A DNA stretch of 48,437 nucleotides from Candidatus Poribacteria bacterium (GTDB lineage: Bacteria > Poribacteria > WGA-4E > UBA9662): positions 28,257 to 76,693 of the forward strand of contig PAYP01000104.1 in assembly GCA_002714785.1 (NCBI GenBank), in the 5' to 3' direction. The notes under the pieces were generated by a model. The model was given only the letters and a program-made list of their open reading frames with translations, was not told the DNA's origin and made no database searches. The position numbers and the translations under genes are program-made. Shown in pieces: positions 34,239 to 42,535 of this stretch. The stretch's first letter is position 1. The number at the start of each line of letters is the position of its first letter.

Positions 34239-34728
34239 ATGAGAAAAATATTGCTAGTAATAGTTTTATCCCTATCCTACTTTCCAGTACATATCGTTTC
34301 TGCTCAAAATAATAAAGAAATAAGTCAGAGAAAAATCGAGACGGAGAACTCAATAGTACGTCGTATGTTTACTGGTGGAAGGATTGGCATGGGAGTAGGA
34401 TTGCCATATGGGTCACCGTTTTTAGGTTTGGGGATGCAATTTGATATTAGTAATCGTTTGACTTTGCTTGTTGGTGGTACAAAGCTCGTAGGTTGGATGG
34501 GTGCGGTAGGAATTCGGTACTGTCCAGGGACAAGTAAACGACGTCTACGACCACATCTATCAGTACATGCATGGCCGTATGGGGGTGCAGTCTATATCGG
34601 TTCTGATTATGATACTGGTCAGAAAGGGGCGCGCGACTTTTGGTTTAGGAGGATTGGGAAATATAAAAACAAGTGATGGCTTGATAGACGGGTTGAGCTT
34701 ATTACTTGGATTTGGTTATGATTTTTAA
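34239..34728 (+). pseudogene. Small outer-membrane beta-barrel gene with one frameshift
   Basis: From the ATG at 34239 (GGAG four bases upstream) a signal peptide (L-L-V-I-V-L-S-L-S-Y-F-P-V-H-I-V-S-A-Q) leads into Gly-rich strands: G-G-R-I-G-M-G-V-G-L, F-L-G-L-G-M-Q-F-D, L-T-L-L-V-G-G-T-K-L. The frame ends at 34676 in basic, non-barrel sequence. Shifting one base near 34622-34632, within an AAAGGGG run, restores R-A-T-F-G-L-G-G-L-G-N-I-K-T and ends G-L-S-L-L-L-G-F-G-Y-D-F, with terminal Phe as in barrels, at TAA 34726-34728. So the intact protein would be about 162 residues. Either a recent one-base insertion or an assembly error at the homopolymer. Confidence 0.65.
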
Positions 34729-34803
34729 CGTCCCACTTCTTTATGGTAGTTGATAGGATCGACTTTCAAAGAGTTTTTCAATTGATGTGTGTAGTCCAAA
34801 AAA

Positions 34804-35622
34804 TTATAAACAAAAAGGAAGTAAACTCTCGTACATTTCCTTGGCAGCATCTTCAGTGGGTAGGTCCCACAATCTTTGGCTAAACATTTCAATCGAGAAG
34901 TGACCACAGTAGCCATGTAATTCCAATCGATTTAAGATAGAACTTAAGTCCAAGCATCCTTGACCAGGAAGGACTCGATCTCGATTGTGATCACAAAATT
35001 CAGCGGGTATGTCTTTCATGTCATTGATGTGTACATGCTTAATCAGAGAAACATTTTCAATGCTAAGCTGATCGAACTTGGTGGGGGTACAGTAGTAGTG
35101 TGCCGTATCAAACAATACGCCTACATTTGACATCTCGGATCCACGCGCAATTTCAGCTGCTGTACGTAATGACTTGACAAACGGAGACCAATTAAATTCT
35201 ATGCAGATGGTAACACCAGTGTCTTCGACTTTATGTGCCACTTCAGCCACAACTTCTGACATTTGCTTTAGCGGGTCGCTTATTTTCTTACTTGGACCAT
35301 CAGTGCCAACCACCAGAATAGAACCACCTAACTCGGCAACCATATTCGCATTTTGTATAATTTGCTGGTTATGAAATATCCGTTGTCTGGATTCACCAAA
35401 ACAAGAGATGGTACTTTCAAAACCACCAATGCAGGTTAAGCCTGACTGACGTAGCATTTTTTTAATTTGTTCTAGGCTGAAACCCACCGCCATTTTATTT
35501 TTTATTTGTGCCAGAGAAAATTCTACCTTTTCAAATCCCGCTCTTCGGTAATCGTGTAAACGTATTTCTAAATCAACATCTTGGGTCGAAATAGAGTTAA
35601 TTACCAACTGAGAATGCCTCAT
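34804..35622 (-). CDS. Sugar phosphate isomerase/epimerase-like TIM barrel
   Basis: 272 residues of the AP-endonuclease-2/xylose-isomerase-like superfamily. The expected metal ligands appear in order: Glu142 (I-C-I-E-F-N-W), Asp172 and His175 (L-F-D-T-A-H-Y), His198 (K-H-V-H-I-N-D) and Glu245 (H-F-S-I-E-M-F). Relatives are sugar epimerases, hydroxypyruvate isomerases and inosose dehydratases. AAGGAG lies six bases before the ATG. Cytoplasmic. It is the last gene of a loose minus-strand series (PhyH, PHP phosphoesterase, PhyH-like, isomerase) with gaps of 71-253 bases; a shared pathway is possible. Substrate unknown. Confidence 0.88.
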   Translation of the reverse strand: MRHSQLVINSISTQDVDLEIRLHDYRRAGFEKVEFSLAQIKNKMAVGFSLEQIKKMLRQSGLTCIGGFESTISCFGESRQRIFHNQQIIQNANMVAELGGSILVVGTDGPSKKISDPLKQMSEVVAEVAHKVEDTGVTICIEFNWSPFVKSLRTAAEIARGSEMSNVGVLFDTAHYYCTPTKFDQLSIENVSLIKHVHINDMKDIPAEFCDHNRDRVLPGQGCLDLSSILNRLELHGYCGHFSIEMFSQRLWDLPTEDAAKEMYESLLPFCL

Positions 35623-35875
35623 TGAACACTCCTTGTGTACTAGCCTGTTGTAACTACGAAACTGAATTTTATTATAATAGGCTTAAGGCTAATTCAATTC
35701 AGTATTAGCTGGAATTAGCCTTTAACAGGTGTGAATTAATTCGAAAAACTAACCTTAGTTATTGTCTCCCGTTTCAGTCACAAAAATAAACATAATTTTT
35801 ACTATAACCCAAAACTAGGCGAGGCTTGATAATAGTTCATCCAGCTAGAAACTGGAAATTCAACAACTAAAAATT

Positions 35876-36697
35876 TTATACTTGAGGAGTTCTCGGTATC
35901 GGTGTTTGTGGCGACACTATCCTTCGACGTTCAGGTGTTAATCTATCCAGCAATTCGGGTGAAGGCTGATAACCATGTCGGAAATTGCCCCAAGATGGGC
36001 CATATCGGTAAACAACAACACGGCGTTGTCCTTCGTTAGTTCTATTGGCTGAACCATGAGTACAGCAATCAACAAAGAGTAATGCGTCCCCGGCTTGCAT
36101 TTGTATTTCAACAGCAGCTCTCATCATAGACGGACACTCACCTTTTGCTCCCATGCTGAATTGACTAAAATCAGGATTGGCAAAATTACTTTTATGGCTG
36201 CCAGGTACAATTACAGTTCCTCCATCGCCTGGACCAATATCTGTTAAAGCGATCAAGACATTTATTTGATTGCAATGGAATTTACCATTGATATAACGAA
36301 ACTGGCACCGGCTGATTCCAAGTTGTCCTCCGTTATGTAACCCGATACCTTGTCCCGGTTGTCGAAAATTGAGTAAATTTTCATCAATAAACATTGGCCC
36401 ATGTGCTTCATCGAATGAGCCTTCTCCTCCAATAAAAAACCTTGCTCGATCGAACCAAGATGGGTGGTCGATCAATTTTTCGAATGGTTCTCCAGCTTCG
36501 TAAACCTGTTGATAGTTTAAACCGTCGTCGTCTCCATAGGTGTGTCCATGGATATAACCATGCCACTGGCCGGGACTTAATAACGGAATATTATCTGCAC
36601 ACGAATTGAGTTCATCTATTTCACTTTCAGTTAAAGCGCCCTCAAGATGTATGTATCCTTGTAGGTCAAAGAGGTAAATATCCATATCAGTGATCAT
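35876..36697 (-). CDS. PhyH-like protein with H-x-G (halogenase-type) iron site
   Basis: 273 residues with full PhyH architecture: D-L-Q-G-Y-I-H-L-E-G at the start, D-G-G-T-V-I-V-P-G-S-H-K-S-N-F in the centre, distal His214 in C-C-T-H-G-S-A-N, and Arg225/226 in G-Q-R-R-V-V. The proximal motif is G-L-H121-N-G123-G in place of H-x-D. Gly at the carboxylate position is the sequence hallmark of Fe/2-oxoglutarate halogenases such as SyrB2 (H-x-A/G), where it leaves room for chloride. The H121-H214 spacing (93) equals that of canonical members. Whether it halogenates, uses another ligand, or is inactive cannot be told. GGAG five bases before the ATG. The PHP gene ends 71 bases upstream and may be co-transcribed. 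Confidence 0.88.
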   Translation of the reverse strand: MITDMDIYLFDLQGYIHLEGALTESEIDELNSCADNIPLLSPGQWHGYIHGHTYGDDDGLNYQQVYEAGEPFEKLIDHPSWFDRARFFIGGEGSFDEAHGPMFIDENLLNFRQPGQGIGLHNGGQLGISRCQFRYINGKFHCNQINVLIALTDIGPGDGGTVIVPGSHKSNFANPDFSQFSMGAKGECPSMMRAAVEIQMQAGDALLFVDCCTHGSANRTNEGQRRVVVYRYGPSWGNFRHGYQPSPELLDRLTPERRRIVSPQTPIPRTPQV

Positions 36698-36768
36698 ATA
36701 TTCTCCACCTTCCTGATGTGTCTGATAATTAAATAAATTAGAATAGTTGACAGAATTAAGCTAAATAA

Positions 36769-37590
36769 TTAAGCGACTGAATTTAAATGGATCTGGTCCA
36801 ATTTAATATCTTTGCGCTGGCGATTAAGAAAAATGGATACATTTTGGTAGCCGACCTGTGCCAATATTTTGAGTCCTTCTTCAAACTGATCTCCTACTCT
36901 AGTTGGATCATGAGCATCAGCCCCGATTACAACCGGGATCTGTCGCTTTTTCATCTCTTCAAGTAGAAAAAATCCAGGATTCATTTCTGGTATCGATTTA
37001 TACAAGCCCGAGGTATTGAGTTCCATAGCAGTTTCAGTCTTAGCAATTCTGTCGAGGACAGAGAGGATATGATCTTTCAATGGTTCTAAATCCCAATGGT
37101 TTGGCGATACATTTTTAACTAAGTCAGGATGAGCTAAGGTATCAAACAAGCCAGTTTCGGCGGCTAATGCCAGATGATGAAAATATGTCTTCTGGAAATC
37201 TCTCATGTTACCTGTAAAATAACGATCTTGATACTCTACTAGGTGAGGGTGAACCGAACCAAGAACATGATGTAACTCCGCCCGGTCGTGTAAGTCTTCC
37301 AACCAAGACTCCATACCCGGAGCATAATCACTCTCCAATCCTAGACGGATGTCAATTCGACCTTCCCATTCTCTTCGAGCCAAGTCCACCATATCAATAT
37401 ATTCTTCAAACTGTTGGATAGTCATACGGATATTTGGCCCCCAATTTTCAACAGGATTGTGACAAGTAACTATGATACCTTTCAATCCCCGTTTTTCTGC
37501 CACCGCTGCATATTCTTGTGGTAGACCACGTGCATGCTGACAGAGAGGCGTGTGCATGTGAGATTCGTATAGTATGGGTTTTGTTTTCAA
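36769..37590 (-). CDS. PHP-domain phosphoesterase, histidinol-phosphatase (HisK/HisJ) type
   Basis: 273 residues. PHP motifs: Y-E-S-H11-M-H13-T-P-L-C-Q-H19 (motif I), T-C-H44-N, G-L-E86-S-D-Y (motif II), G-S-V-H114-P, then F-D-T-L-A-H-P-D and the terminal G-A-D-A-H-D-P. These supply the His/Asp/Glu ligands of a trinuclear metal site. Overall layout and length match class III histidinol-phosphate phosphatases, but no other his gene is near, and PHP enzymes also act on other phosphate monoesters. Its gene lies between two PhyH-family genes, transcribed in the same direction, which suggests a role in their pathway rather than histidine synthesis (inference). Confidence 0.87.
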   Translation of the reverse strand: MKTKPILYESHMHTPLCQHARGLPQEYAAVAEKRGLKGIIVTCHNPVENWGPNIRMTIQQFEEYIDMVDLARREWEGRIDIRLGLESDYAPGMESWLEDLHDRAELHHVLGSVHPHLVEYQDRYFTGNMRDFQKTYFHHLALAAETGLFDTLAHPDLVKNVSPNHWDLEPLKDHILSVLDRIAKTETAMELNTSGLYKSIPEMNPGFFLLEEMKKRQIPVVIGADAHDPTRVGDQFEEGLKILAQVGYQNVSIFLNRQRKDIKLDQIHLNSVA

Positions 37591-37836
37591 TGTTTATTTC
37601 TCTCTGATGCTTCTAAATTTTTCGCTTAGCTCTGACTATTTCTGATATCTTAGTCATTTCAACCTAAACAATCTGGACCAATTTGCAATATGAACAACTA
37701 CATAAGTCGAATAATGTATACTGACCTATCTGGATCTGCAAGAAAAAGTAAATTTCACCTCAGAACGAGTAAAAATCTAATGAATAAGGTCAAATACTGT
37801 AACTTTTGAGGTGAAAAAGCTGTGAACTAATGCTGG

Positions 37837-38598
37837 TCATTGAAAAATTACTGGACTATATTCCATATCTTCTAAATGTGAGATGTAATAATTGTTAGTG
37901 CTCCGAATTGGCTCGGCCCGTTCATCGCGAAGGTGAACAGCAAAACTCCATCTTGGTTTATCCGAAATATTTTCTTGACTGCCGTGGTATGTCAAACAAT
38001 GATGAAGACTGACCCCACCCACCGATAAAGGGACAGAGATTTCTTTCCAATCTTCGGCTGCCACTGTTTGTATACTTGTCCGAAGTATGTCTTGGTTAGA
38101 GCTAAAAAAATCCCCCTTTCCTAAGAAACCCCATCTGTGAGAGCCCGGCACGAATTGAATCGGGCCGGATTCTTCACTGACATCGCTTAATGCGATCCAA
38201 GCAGTGAAGAGTCCTTCACTTTTCTGCCAAAATTGCCAGTATTGGCGATCTTGATGCCAACCAACACGACCTAAATTTCCTGATCTAGGTGGTTTTATGA
38301 GTAATTGGCTAGCCCACACTTGTACCATTTTAGAGCCTGTTACGTTGGCAATACTTTCGCCCAAACTAGAATCAACGAGCATCGTATAAAGAGCGTGATT
38401 GGCTAAGTGAGCATCGTTAATTTTGCACAATTTAGTATGATCGAAGCCAGGGTGAGAGGAAGGTGGAGACCCAGTATCGAATATTCCATCTCTTACAGCG
38501 GACATACCTTTTCGTGCGTCCTCGATAAATTTCCGGTCGATGGCTGAACTAGGCAACACGCAAAAACCCCGTTTAGCATATTGTTCAGTTAAAGTCAT
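37837..38598 (-). CDS. Phytanoyl-CoA dioxygenase (PhyH) family protein
   Basis: 253 residues. Complete facial triad: H115-Q-D117 in V-G-W-H-Q-D-R-Q-Y-W, distal His205 in L-T-Y-H-G-S-Q-E-N, and Arg216 (K-P-R-W-S-F). The centre has S-G-P-I-Q-F-V-P-G-S-H-R-W-G. W-H-Q-D-x-x-Y-W with P-G-S-H-R-W-G is a recurring pattern in bacterial PhyH oxygenases of unknown substrate. No signal peptide. It is the first gene of the minus-strand series ending with the isomerase. Its promoter faces the uridine-kinase gene across a 180-base divergent gap. Confidence 0.91.
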   Translation of the reverse strand: MTLTEQYAKRGFCVLPSSAIDRKFIEDARKGMSAVRDGIFDTGSPPSSHPGFDHTKLCKINDAHLANHALYTMLVDSSLGESIANVTGSKMVQVWASQLLIKPPRSGNLGRVGWHQDRQYWQFWQKSEGLFTAWIALSDVSEESGPIQFVPGSHRWGFLGKGDFFSSNQDILRTSIQTVAAEDWKEISVPLSVGGVSLHHCLTYHGSQENISDKPRWSFAVHLRDERAEPIRSTNNYYISHLEDMEYSPVIFQ

Positions 38599-38778
38599 AG
38601 TATTAAACTAGAAATCTTGTATCATTCCAACTTCGCGTATCAGTCTAGACAATTATATTTCGCTTCTGCGTCCCTATACTATATCAAATTGAATAATTTT
38701 GCTAATTAGCTTAGAATGGGCGAGAGGTAGTACTATTCCATCTCTGTAAAAATACGTGTTAGTAATGGTGGGTAATTC

Positions 38779-39405
38779 ATGATTAAGCCTTTCTTCGTTG
38801 GTCTAGCCGGTGGAAGTGGGAGCGGTAAGACCACATTGGCTAAGTCTTTGCATTCCCATTTGGGCAGCGACCAGACCAGCATATTTTGTCTAGATTGGTA
38901 TTACCACGACATCTGTAAACAACCAAAATTGGATGATGGATCAATTAACTTTGACCATCCCTCTGCACTAGATCAATACTTATTGATCAATCATCTACAG
39001 CAATTGAAAAAAGGGCGAAATATAAATGCTCCTATCTACAATTTTGCTACTCATCATCGGTCAAAATTAACTAGAAAAATTGCAAATAGACCAACGATTT
39101 TCATCGAAGGTTTACATACACTTGTTCTGAGTGAAGTTCGCCGAATACTCGACTTGAAGATTTTCATCGATTTATCAGATGATATTCGTTTTATACGTCG
39201 TTTGTTACGAGACCAATCTGAACGAAAACGGAGCTTACATGGCGTGATCACTCAGTACCTTACTGCAACGCGACCAATGCACATGGAATGGATTTTACCT
39301 AGTCGTCGATTCGCTGATGTGGTCCTTTCAGCAGAAAATTCGGTCTCAGAAATGAAGCGAATTGTGCTAAGCCAAATACAAGCCACAAGCAAAGCTGGAA
39401 ACTAA
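38779..39405 (+). CDS. Uridine kinase-like P-loop kinase
   Basis: 208 residues. Walker A G-G-S-G-S-G-K-T-T (11-19) near the N-terminus. L-D-W-Y-Y-H-D follows with the catalytic Asp region, then I-N-F-D-H-P-S-A-L-D, the Udk nucleoside-site signature, and I-F-I-E-G-L-H-T-L as the Walker-B-like strand. R-F-I-R-R-L-L-R-D is the lid. These match the uridine/cytidine kinase (Udk) and phosphoribulokinase-like family; length is typical for Udk. It would phosphorylate uridine or cytidine in pyrimidine salvage, although nicotinamide riboside or another small substrate is possible. Cytoplasmic. GGTGGG lies six bases before the ATG. Converges with the ABC operon. Confidence 0.85.
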   Translation: MIKPFFVGLAGGSGSGKTTLAKSLHSHLGSDQTSIFCLDWYYHDICKQPKLDDGSINFDHPSALDQYLLINHLQQLKKGRNINAPIYNFATHHRSKLTRKIANRPTIFIEGLHTLVLSEVRRILDLKIFIDLSDDIRFIRRLLRDQSERKRSLHGVITQYLTATRPMHMEWILPSRRFADVVLSAENSVSEMKRIVLSQIQATSKAGN

Positions 39406-39636
39406 GGTAAGAGTAGTTTTGTAGGGCATTTGAATATTTATAACGGTCGTTTCTTGAGTCAATTTATTATTTACTCGGCACTCATTTTTGGAGCGTTTTC
39501 ATGGGCTATTTTATTATGTAATTCAGTATTCCATTCAGAATAATATCGATTCTCGTTTCAACTTGCATCTGGCGAACTTACGATCTCTATTTGGCATCTA
39601 TGAGATACTGAAATTTAGCCCAACGGCCATATTGTT

Positions 39637-40656
39637 TCAATTGATAACCTCATTATTAACATTTATGTCTGGCAGTAGGCATTTTACGTGTCGGCCATTG
39701 TCATTAAAATCTATTGGGGTTTTTGTTCGGCAAAGATCAGTTTCTCGACTACATCGACCGACATACTTACAACCTCCACTTTGTATGCTATCAGTGTCAA
39801 TAGCTTCGAGACGAATCAGGTCATTCCACTTTTTATCGGGATCTGGAGTGGGAATAGATTGTTTCAGATTTTGTGTGTATGGGTGTTGAGGATCGCCTAA
39901 TACTTGTTCGACAGAACCAGATTCTATAATCCATCCAGCTAGCATAACGGCAATGCGGTCCGCGGCGTAGTAAGCCGTCGCTAAATCGTGCGTGATATAC
40001 AAAATGGTAACACCTTTTTTATCCCGAAGTTCTCTAAATAGATTCACAATCGACATTCGCAGTGAAGCGTCAACCATAGAGACAGGTTCATCAGCTACTA
40101 ATAATGTAGGGTTGGTAATCAGTGCTCTGGCAATCGATACCCGTTGAGCTTGGCCGCCTGATAACTCGTTTGGGTATCTCCCGCCAATTTCTGCTAAGGA
40201 GAGACCAACAGAATTGAGTACTTCATTAACATAGGAATGCAGTCGAATCTTGTCAACTATATGATAGTTCAGAGCTGTTTCAAATAGATAAGTTTCTATC
40301 TTTTTTAGGGGGCTAAAAGTAGCGAAAGGGTTCTGAAAAATAGGCTGGACTTGCCTGAAATACCAAGACTTTTTCTCCCTTTGGCTTAATTTAGTAATGT
40401 TTCTCCCTTGATAAAGAATTGTTCCGCTGGTTGGTTCTACTAACCCTAAAATCATGCGAGCGATAGTAGTTTTCCCACTACCGCTCTCACCAGCCAGAAC
40501 GAAAATTTCTGGCTGGTCTGATCGAATTGAAAAATTAGCTCCATCAACGGCTGTTAATTCAACGCTAGAAAGGCCTTGCTGGGTTTTGAAAATCTTAGTT
40601 AACTTATCAACAGATAATAATATTGAAGACTTAGATTGGCTATGGTTGAGAGTCAT
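39637..40656 (-). CDS. Oligopeptide-type ABC importer, ATPase subunit (DppF/OppF-like)
   Basis: 339 residues. Walker A G-E-S-G-S-G-K-T-T, Q-loop Q-P-I-F-Q-N-P-F-A-T-F-S-P, signature L-S-G-G-Q-A-Q-R-V-S, Walker B L-L-V-A-D-E-P-V-S-M, and H-loop I-T-H-D. The C-terminus has the Opp/Dpp-specific region P-Q-H-P-Y-T-Q followed by C-K-Y-V-G-R-C and two more cysteines, the cluster often binding an Fe-S centre in these ATPases. It energises the permease pair together with the preceding ATPase gene, which ends one base upstream. Last gene of the five-gene operon. V-S-M-V-D-A-S-L-R replaces the usual T-S-A-L-D-V-S-V, so the D-loop is slightly unusual. Confidence 0.93.
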   Translation of the reverse strand: MTLNHSQSKSSILLSVDKLTKIFKTQQGLSSVELTAVDGANFSIRSDQPEIFVLAGESGSGKTTIARMILGLVEPTSGTILYQGRNITKLSQREKKSWYFRQVQPIFQNPFATFSPLKKIETYLFETALNYHIVDKIRLHSYVNEVLNSVGLSLAEIGGRYPNELSGGQAQRVSIARALITNPTLLVADEPVSMVDASLRMSIVNLFRELRDKKGVTILYITHDLATAYYAADRIAVMLAGWIIESGSVEQVLGDPQHPYTQNLKQSIPTPDPDKKWNDLIRLEAIDTDSIQSGGCKYVGRCSRETDLCRTKTPIDFNDNGRHVKCLLPDINVNNEVIN

Positions 40657-40657
40657 A

Positions 40658-41644
40658 TTAGATTTGGTCTTCTGCTAAGAAACAAGCTACCTTTTGCCCA
40701 TTTCCCATCGCAATTAAAGGTGGAACCTCTTCCTTGCATTTATCCTGAACGTGTGGACAACGAGGATGGAATCGACAACCAGTAGGTGGTTGGTCAAGTG
40801 CTGGTGGCCTGCCAGGAATACTGATCCTCTCCGACCTATCACCGAGCCGAGGTAAGGATTCGATCAAGTATTGGGTATAAGGATGTTTGGGTTTTTTGAA
40901 AACAGATTTGGCATCGCCAATTTCAACGAGCTTTCCAGCATACAAAATGGCAATTCGGTCTGCTAAATTAGCATGTACCCCCATGTCGTGAGAAACCAAC
41001 ACTAGCGTGTTCCCCTCACGTTGTTGTATTTCTTTTAATAATTGGACCACACCACGTTGGACCAGAACATCCAATGCGGTGGTTGGTTCGTCAGCGAATA
41101 CCAGTTTGGGTGAAAGCACGGTGGCCAAGGCAATGGTCACTCTTTGCCTCATTCCTCCTGATAATTGATGCGGGTAAACGTTCATGATATCCGACGATAA
41201 CCCCAACTGATTTAGATAATCTTGGGCTAGCTTCTTAGTGGCATTCTTATTGATTTTTTTGTGAGTAGATATGAAATCGTGAAATGTATCGACGATTTTT
41301 CGTACAGGGTTTAGAACTTGCATTGACCCTTGCGGGATATAAGATATTAGGGACCAGCGAATTTCTCTCAAATTGTCAGCTGATGTCGAAGACAAGTCGA
41401 ATTTTTGCTGTGAAAAATTGTATTGTATATTTCCTGCGATAATACGTAGTGGCGGCTCAACTGAACCCAGAAGGGTTTTTAGTAGAGTTGATTTCCCGCA
41501 GCCAGATTCGCCAGCGATGCTTAGAATTTCTCCCTCTTTTATCTGAAGACTAATACCATCAACGGCTTTAACTGTCCGTTGGACTCCGTATGATTGAGTG
41601 ATATAGTGGGCCTGAAGATCGCTGGCTTCTATTAAAACTGACAT
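40658..41644 (-). CDS. Oligopeptide-type ABC importer, ATPase subunit (DppD/OppD-like)
   Basis: 328 residues. Walker A G-E-S-G-C-G-K-S-T, Q-loop Y-I-P-Q-G-S-M-Q-V-L-N-P, signature L-S-G-G-M-R-Q-R-V-T, Walker B L-V-F-A-D-E-P-T-T-A-L-D, H-loop V-S-H-D. The C-terminal P-K-H-P-Y-T-Q-Y-L and C-R-F-H-P-R-C-P-H-V-Q-D-K-C provide the Opp/Dpp C-terminal cysteine motif. It pairs with the next ATPase as a heterodimer. It lies 12 bases after the permease C gene. Canonical in every motif. Confidence 0.94.
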   Translation of the reverse strand: MSVLIEASDLQAHYITQSYGVQRTVKAVDGISLQIKEGEILSIAGESGCGKSTLLKTLLGSVEPPLRIIAGNIQYNFSQQKFDLSSTSADNLREIRWSLISYIPQGSMQVLNPVRKIVDTFHDFISTHKKINKNATKKLAQDYLNQLGLSSDIMNVYPHQLSGGMRQRVTIALATVLSPKLVFADEPTTALDVLVQRGVVQLLKEIQQREGNTLVLVSHDMGVHANLADRIAILYAGKLVEIGDAKSVFKKPKHPYTQYLIESLPRLGDRSERISIPGRPPALDQPPTGCRFHPRCPHVQDKCKEEVPPLIAMGNGQKVACFLAEDQI

Positions 41645-41656
41645 TAATATCCCTTG

Positions 41657-42514
41657 TTAATTTACTCCTAGTCGCTTCAGTCGTGTCCGGGGATCTAGAT
41701 ATTCGCTTAGACTCTCTGAAATTAAATAAAAGGCAACGACGATAAATATTGAACTGATGACTGGGGCCGCCAACACCCAGAGTCTCTGAGATAATAGTGC
41801 TTGATAGTAGTTGCCCCAATAAATCATGGTTCCAATCGTAGGCCTAGTCAGGTCACACAAACCGAGGATAGCTAAGGTGATTTCCATTCCGATAGCCCAC
41901 AGAAAACCACTAACGGCATCAGCCAACAGATAGGGAATGAAAAAAGGAAAATGTTCTTTCAAGATAATAGAAAAAGTGTTCATACCTGAAAAGACAGCTG
42001 TGTGAGTGAACTCCCGTTCACGCAAAGTCAATATTTGAGACCGATACCTCTTGGACGGCCAAAAAATATCCAGAAAGCCAAGAAGAATAGCTAAACCCCA
42101 TATTCCTAGTCCTCCCTTTATGATTACAGAGATTAAAATTAGCAGCGGCAAACGAGGAATCACGATAAAACTGTCAACGATAGACTGTAATATCCTATCG
42201 ATAACACCACCCAAATAACCAGATAATGAGCCAATTAGAACCGCCATAGATCTACCAATCAAGACAGCTAAGCCCGCAATAATAAGCGAATTACGAATAG
42301 AAAAGGTTAGTAACCAGAAAACATCCTGACCCAAGGCAGTAGTTCCCAAGAGATGCTCGAATGAAGGTGCAAGGTTTTTTGGCGTCACACGACGCTCACT
42401 AGCTTCATAAGGTGAAACAAAAGAAAGTAAAACTAGCAACAGAATACCAATTAAAATTGTAATGCCAATACGGAATGCAAGATGGAATTTAAAAAGCTCA
42501 ATGATTATTTTCAT
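41657..42514 (-). CDS. Oligopeptide-type ABC importer, permease (DppC/OppC-like)
   Basis: 285 residues with about six transmembrane helices. The first is at about 15-33 (I-G-I-T-I-L-I-G-I-L-L-L-V-L-L), then the OppC-type extracytoplasmic loop H-L-L-G-T-T-A-L-G-Q-D-V-F. The membrane core has the EAA-like coupling region around R-E-R-E-F-T-H-T-A-V-F-S-G-M-N. L-G-T-T-A-L-G-Q-D is the family's L-G-T-D-x-x-G-R-D motif. Forms the translocation pore with the DppB-like permease, 21 bases upstream. Inner membrane. Confidence 0.92.
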   Translation of the reverse strand: MKIIIELFKFHLAFRIGITILIGILLLVLLSFVSPYEASERRVTPKNLAPSFEHLLGTTALGQDVFWLLTFSIRNSLIIAGLAVLIGRSMAVLIGSLSGYLGGVIDRILQSIVDSFIVIPRLPLLILISVIIKGGLGIWGLAILLGFLDIFWPSKRYRSQILTLREREFTHTAVFSGMNTFSIILKEHFPFFIPYLLADAVSGFLWAIGMEITLAILGLCDLTRPTIGTMIYWGNYYQALLSQRLWVLAAPVISSIFIVVAFYLISESLSEYLDPRTRLKRLGVN

Positions 42515-42535
42515 TTGGTATATGAGATTGAGTAA

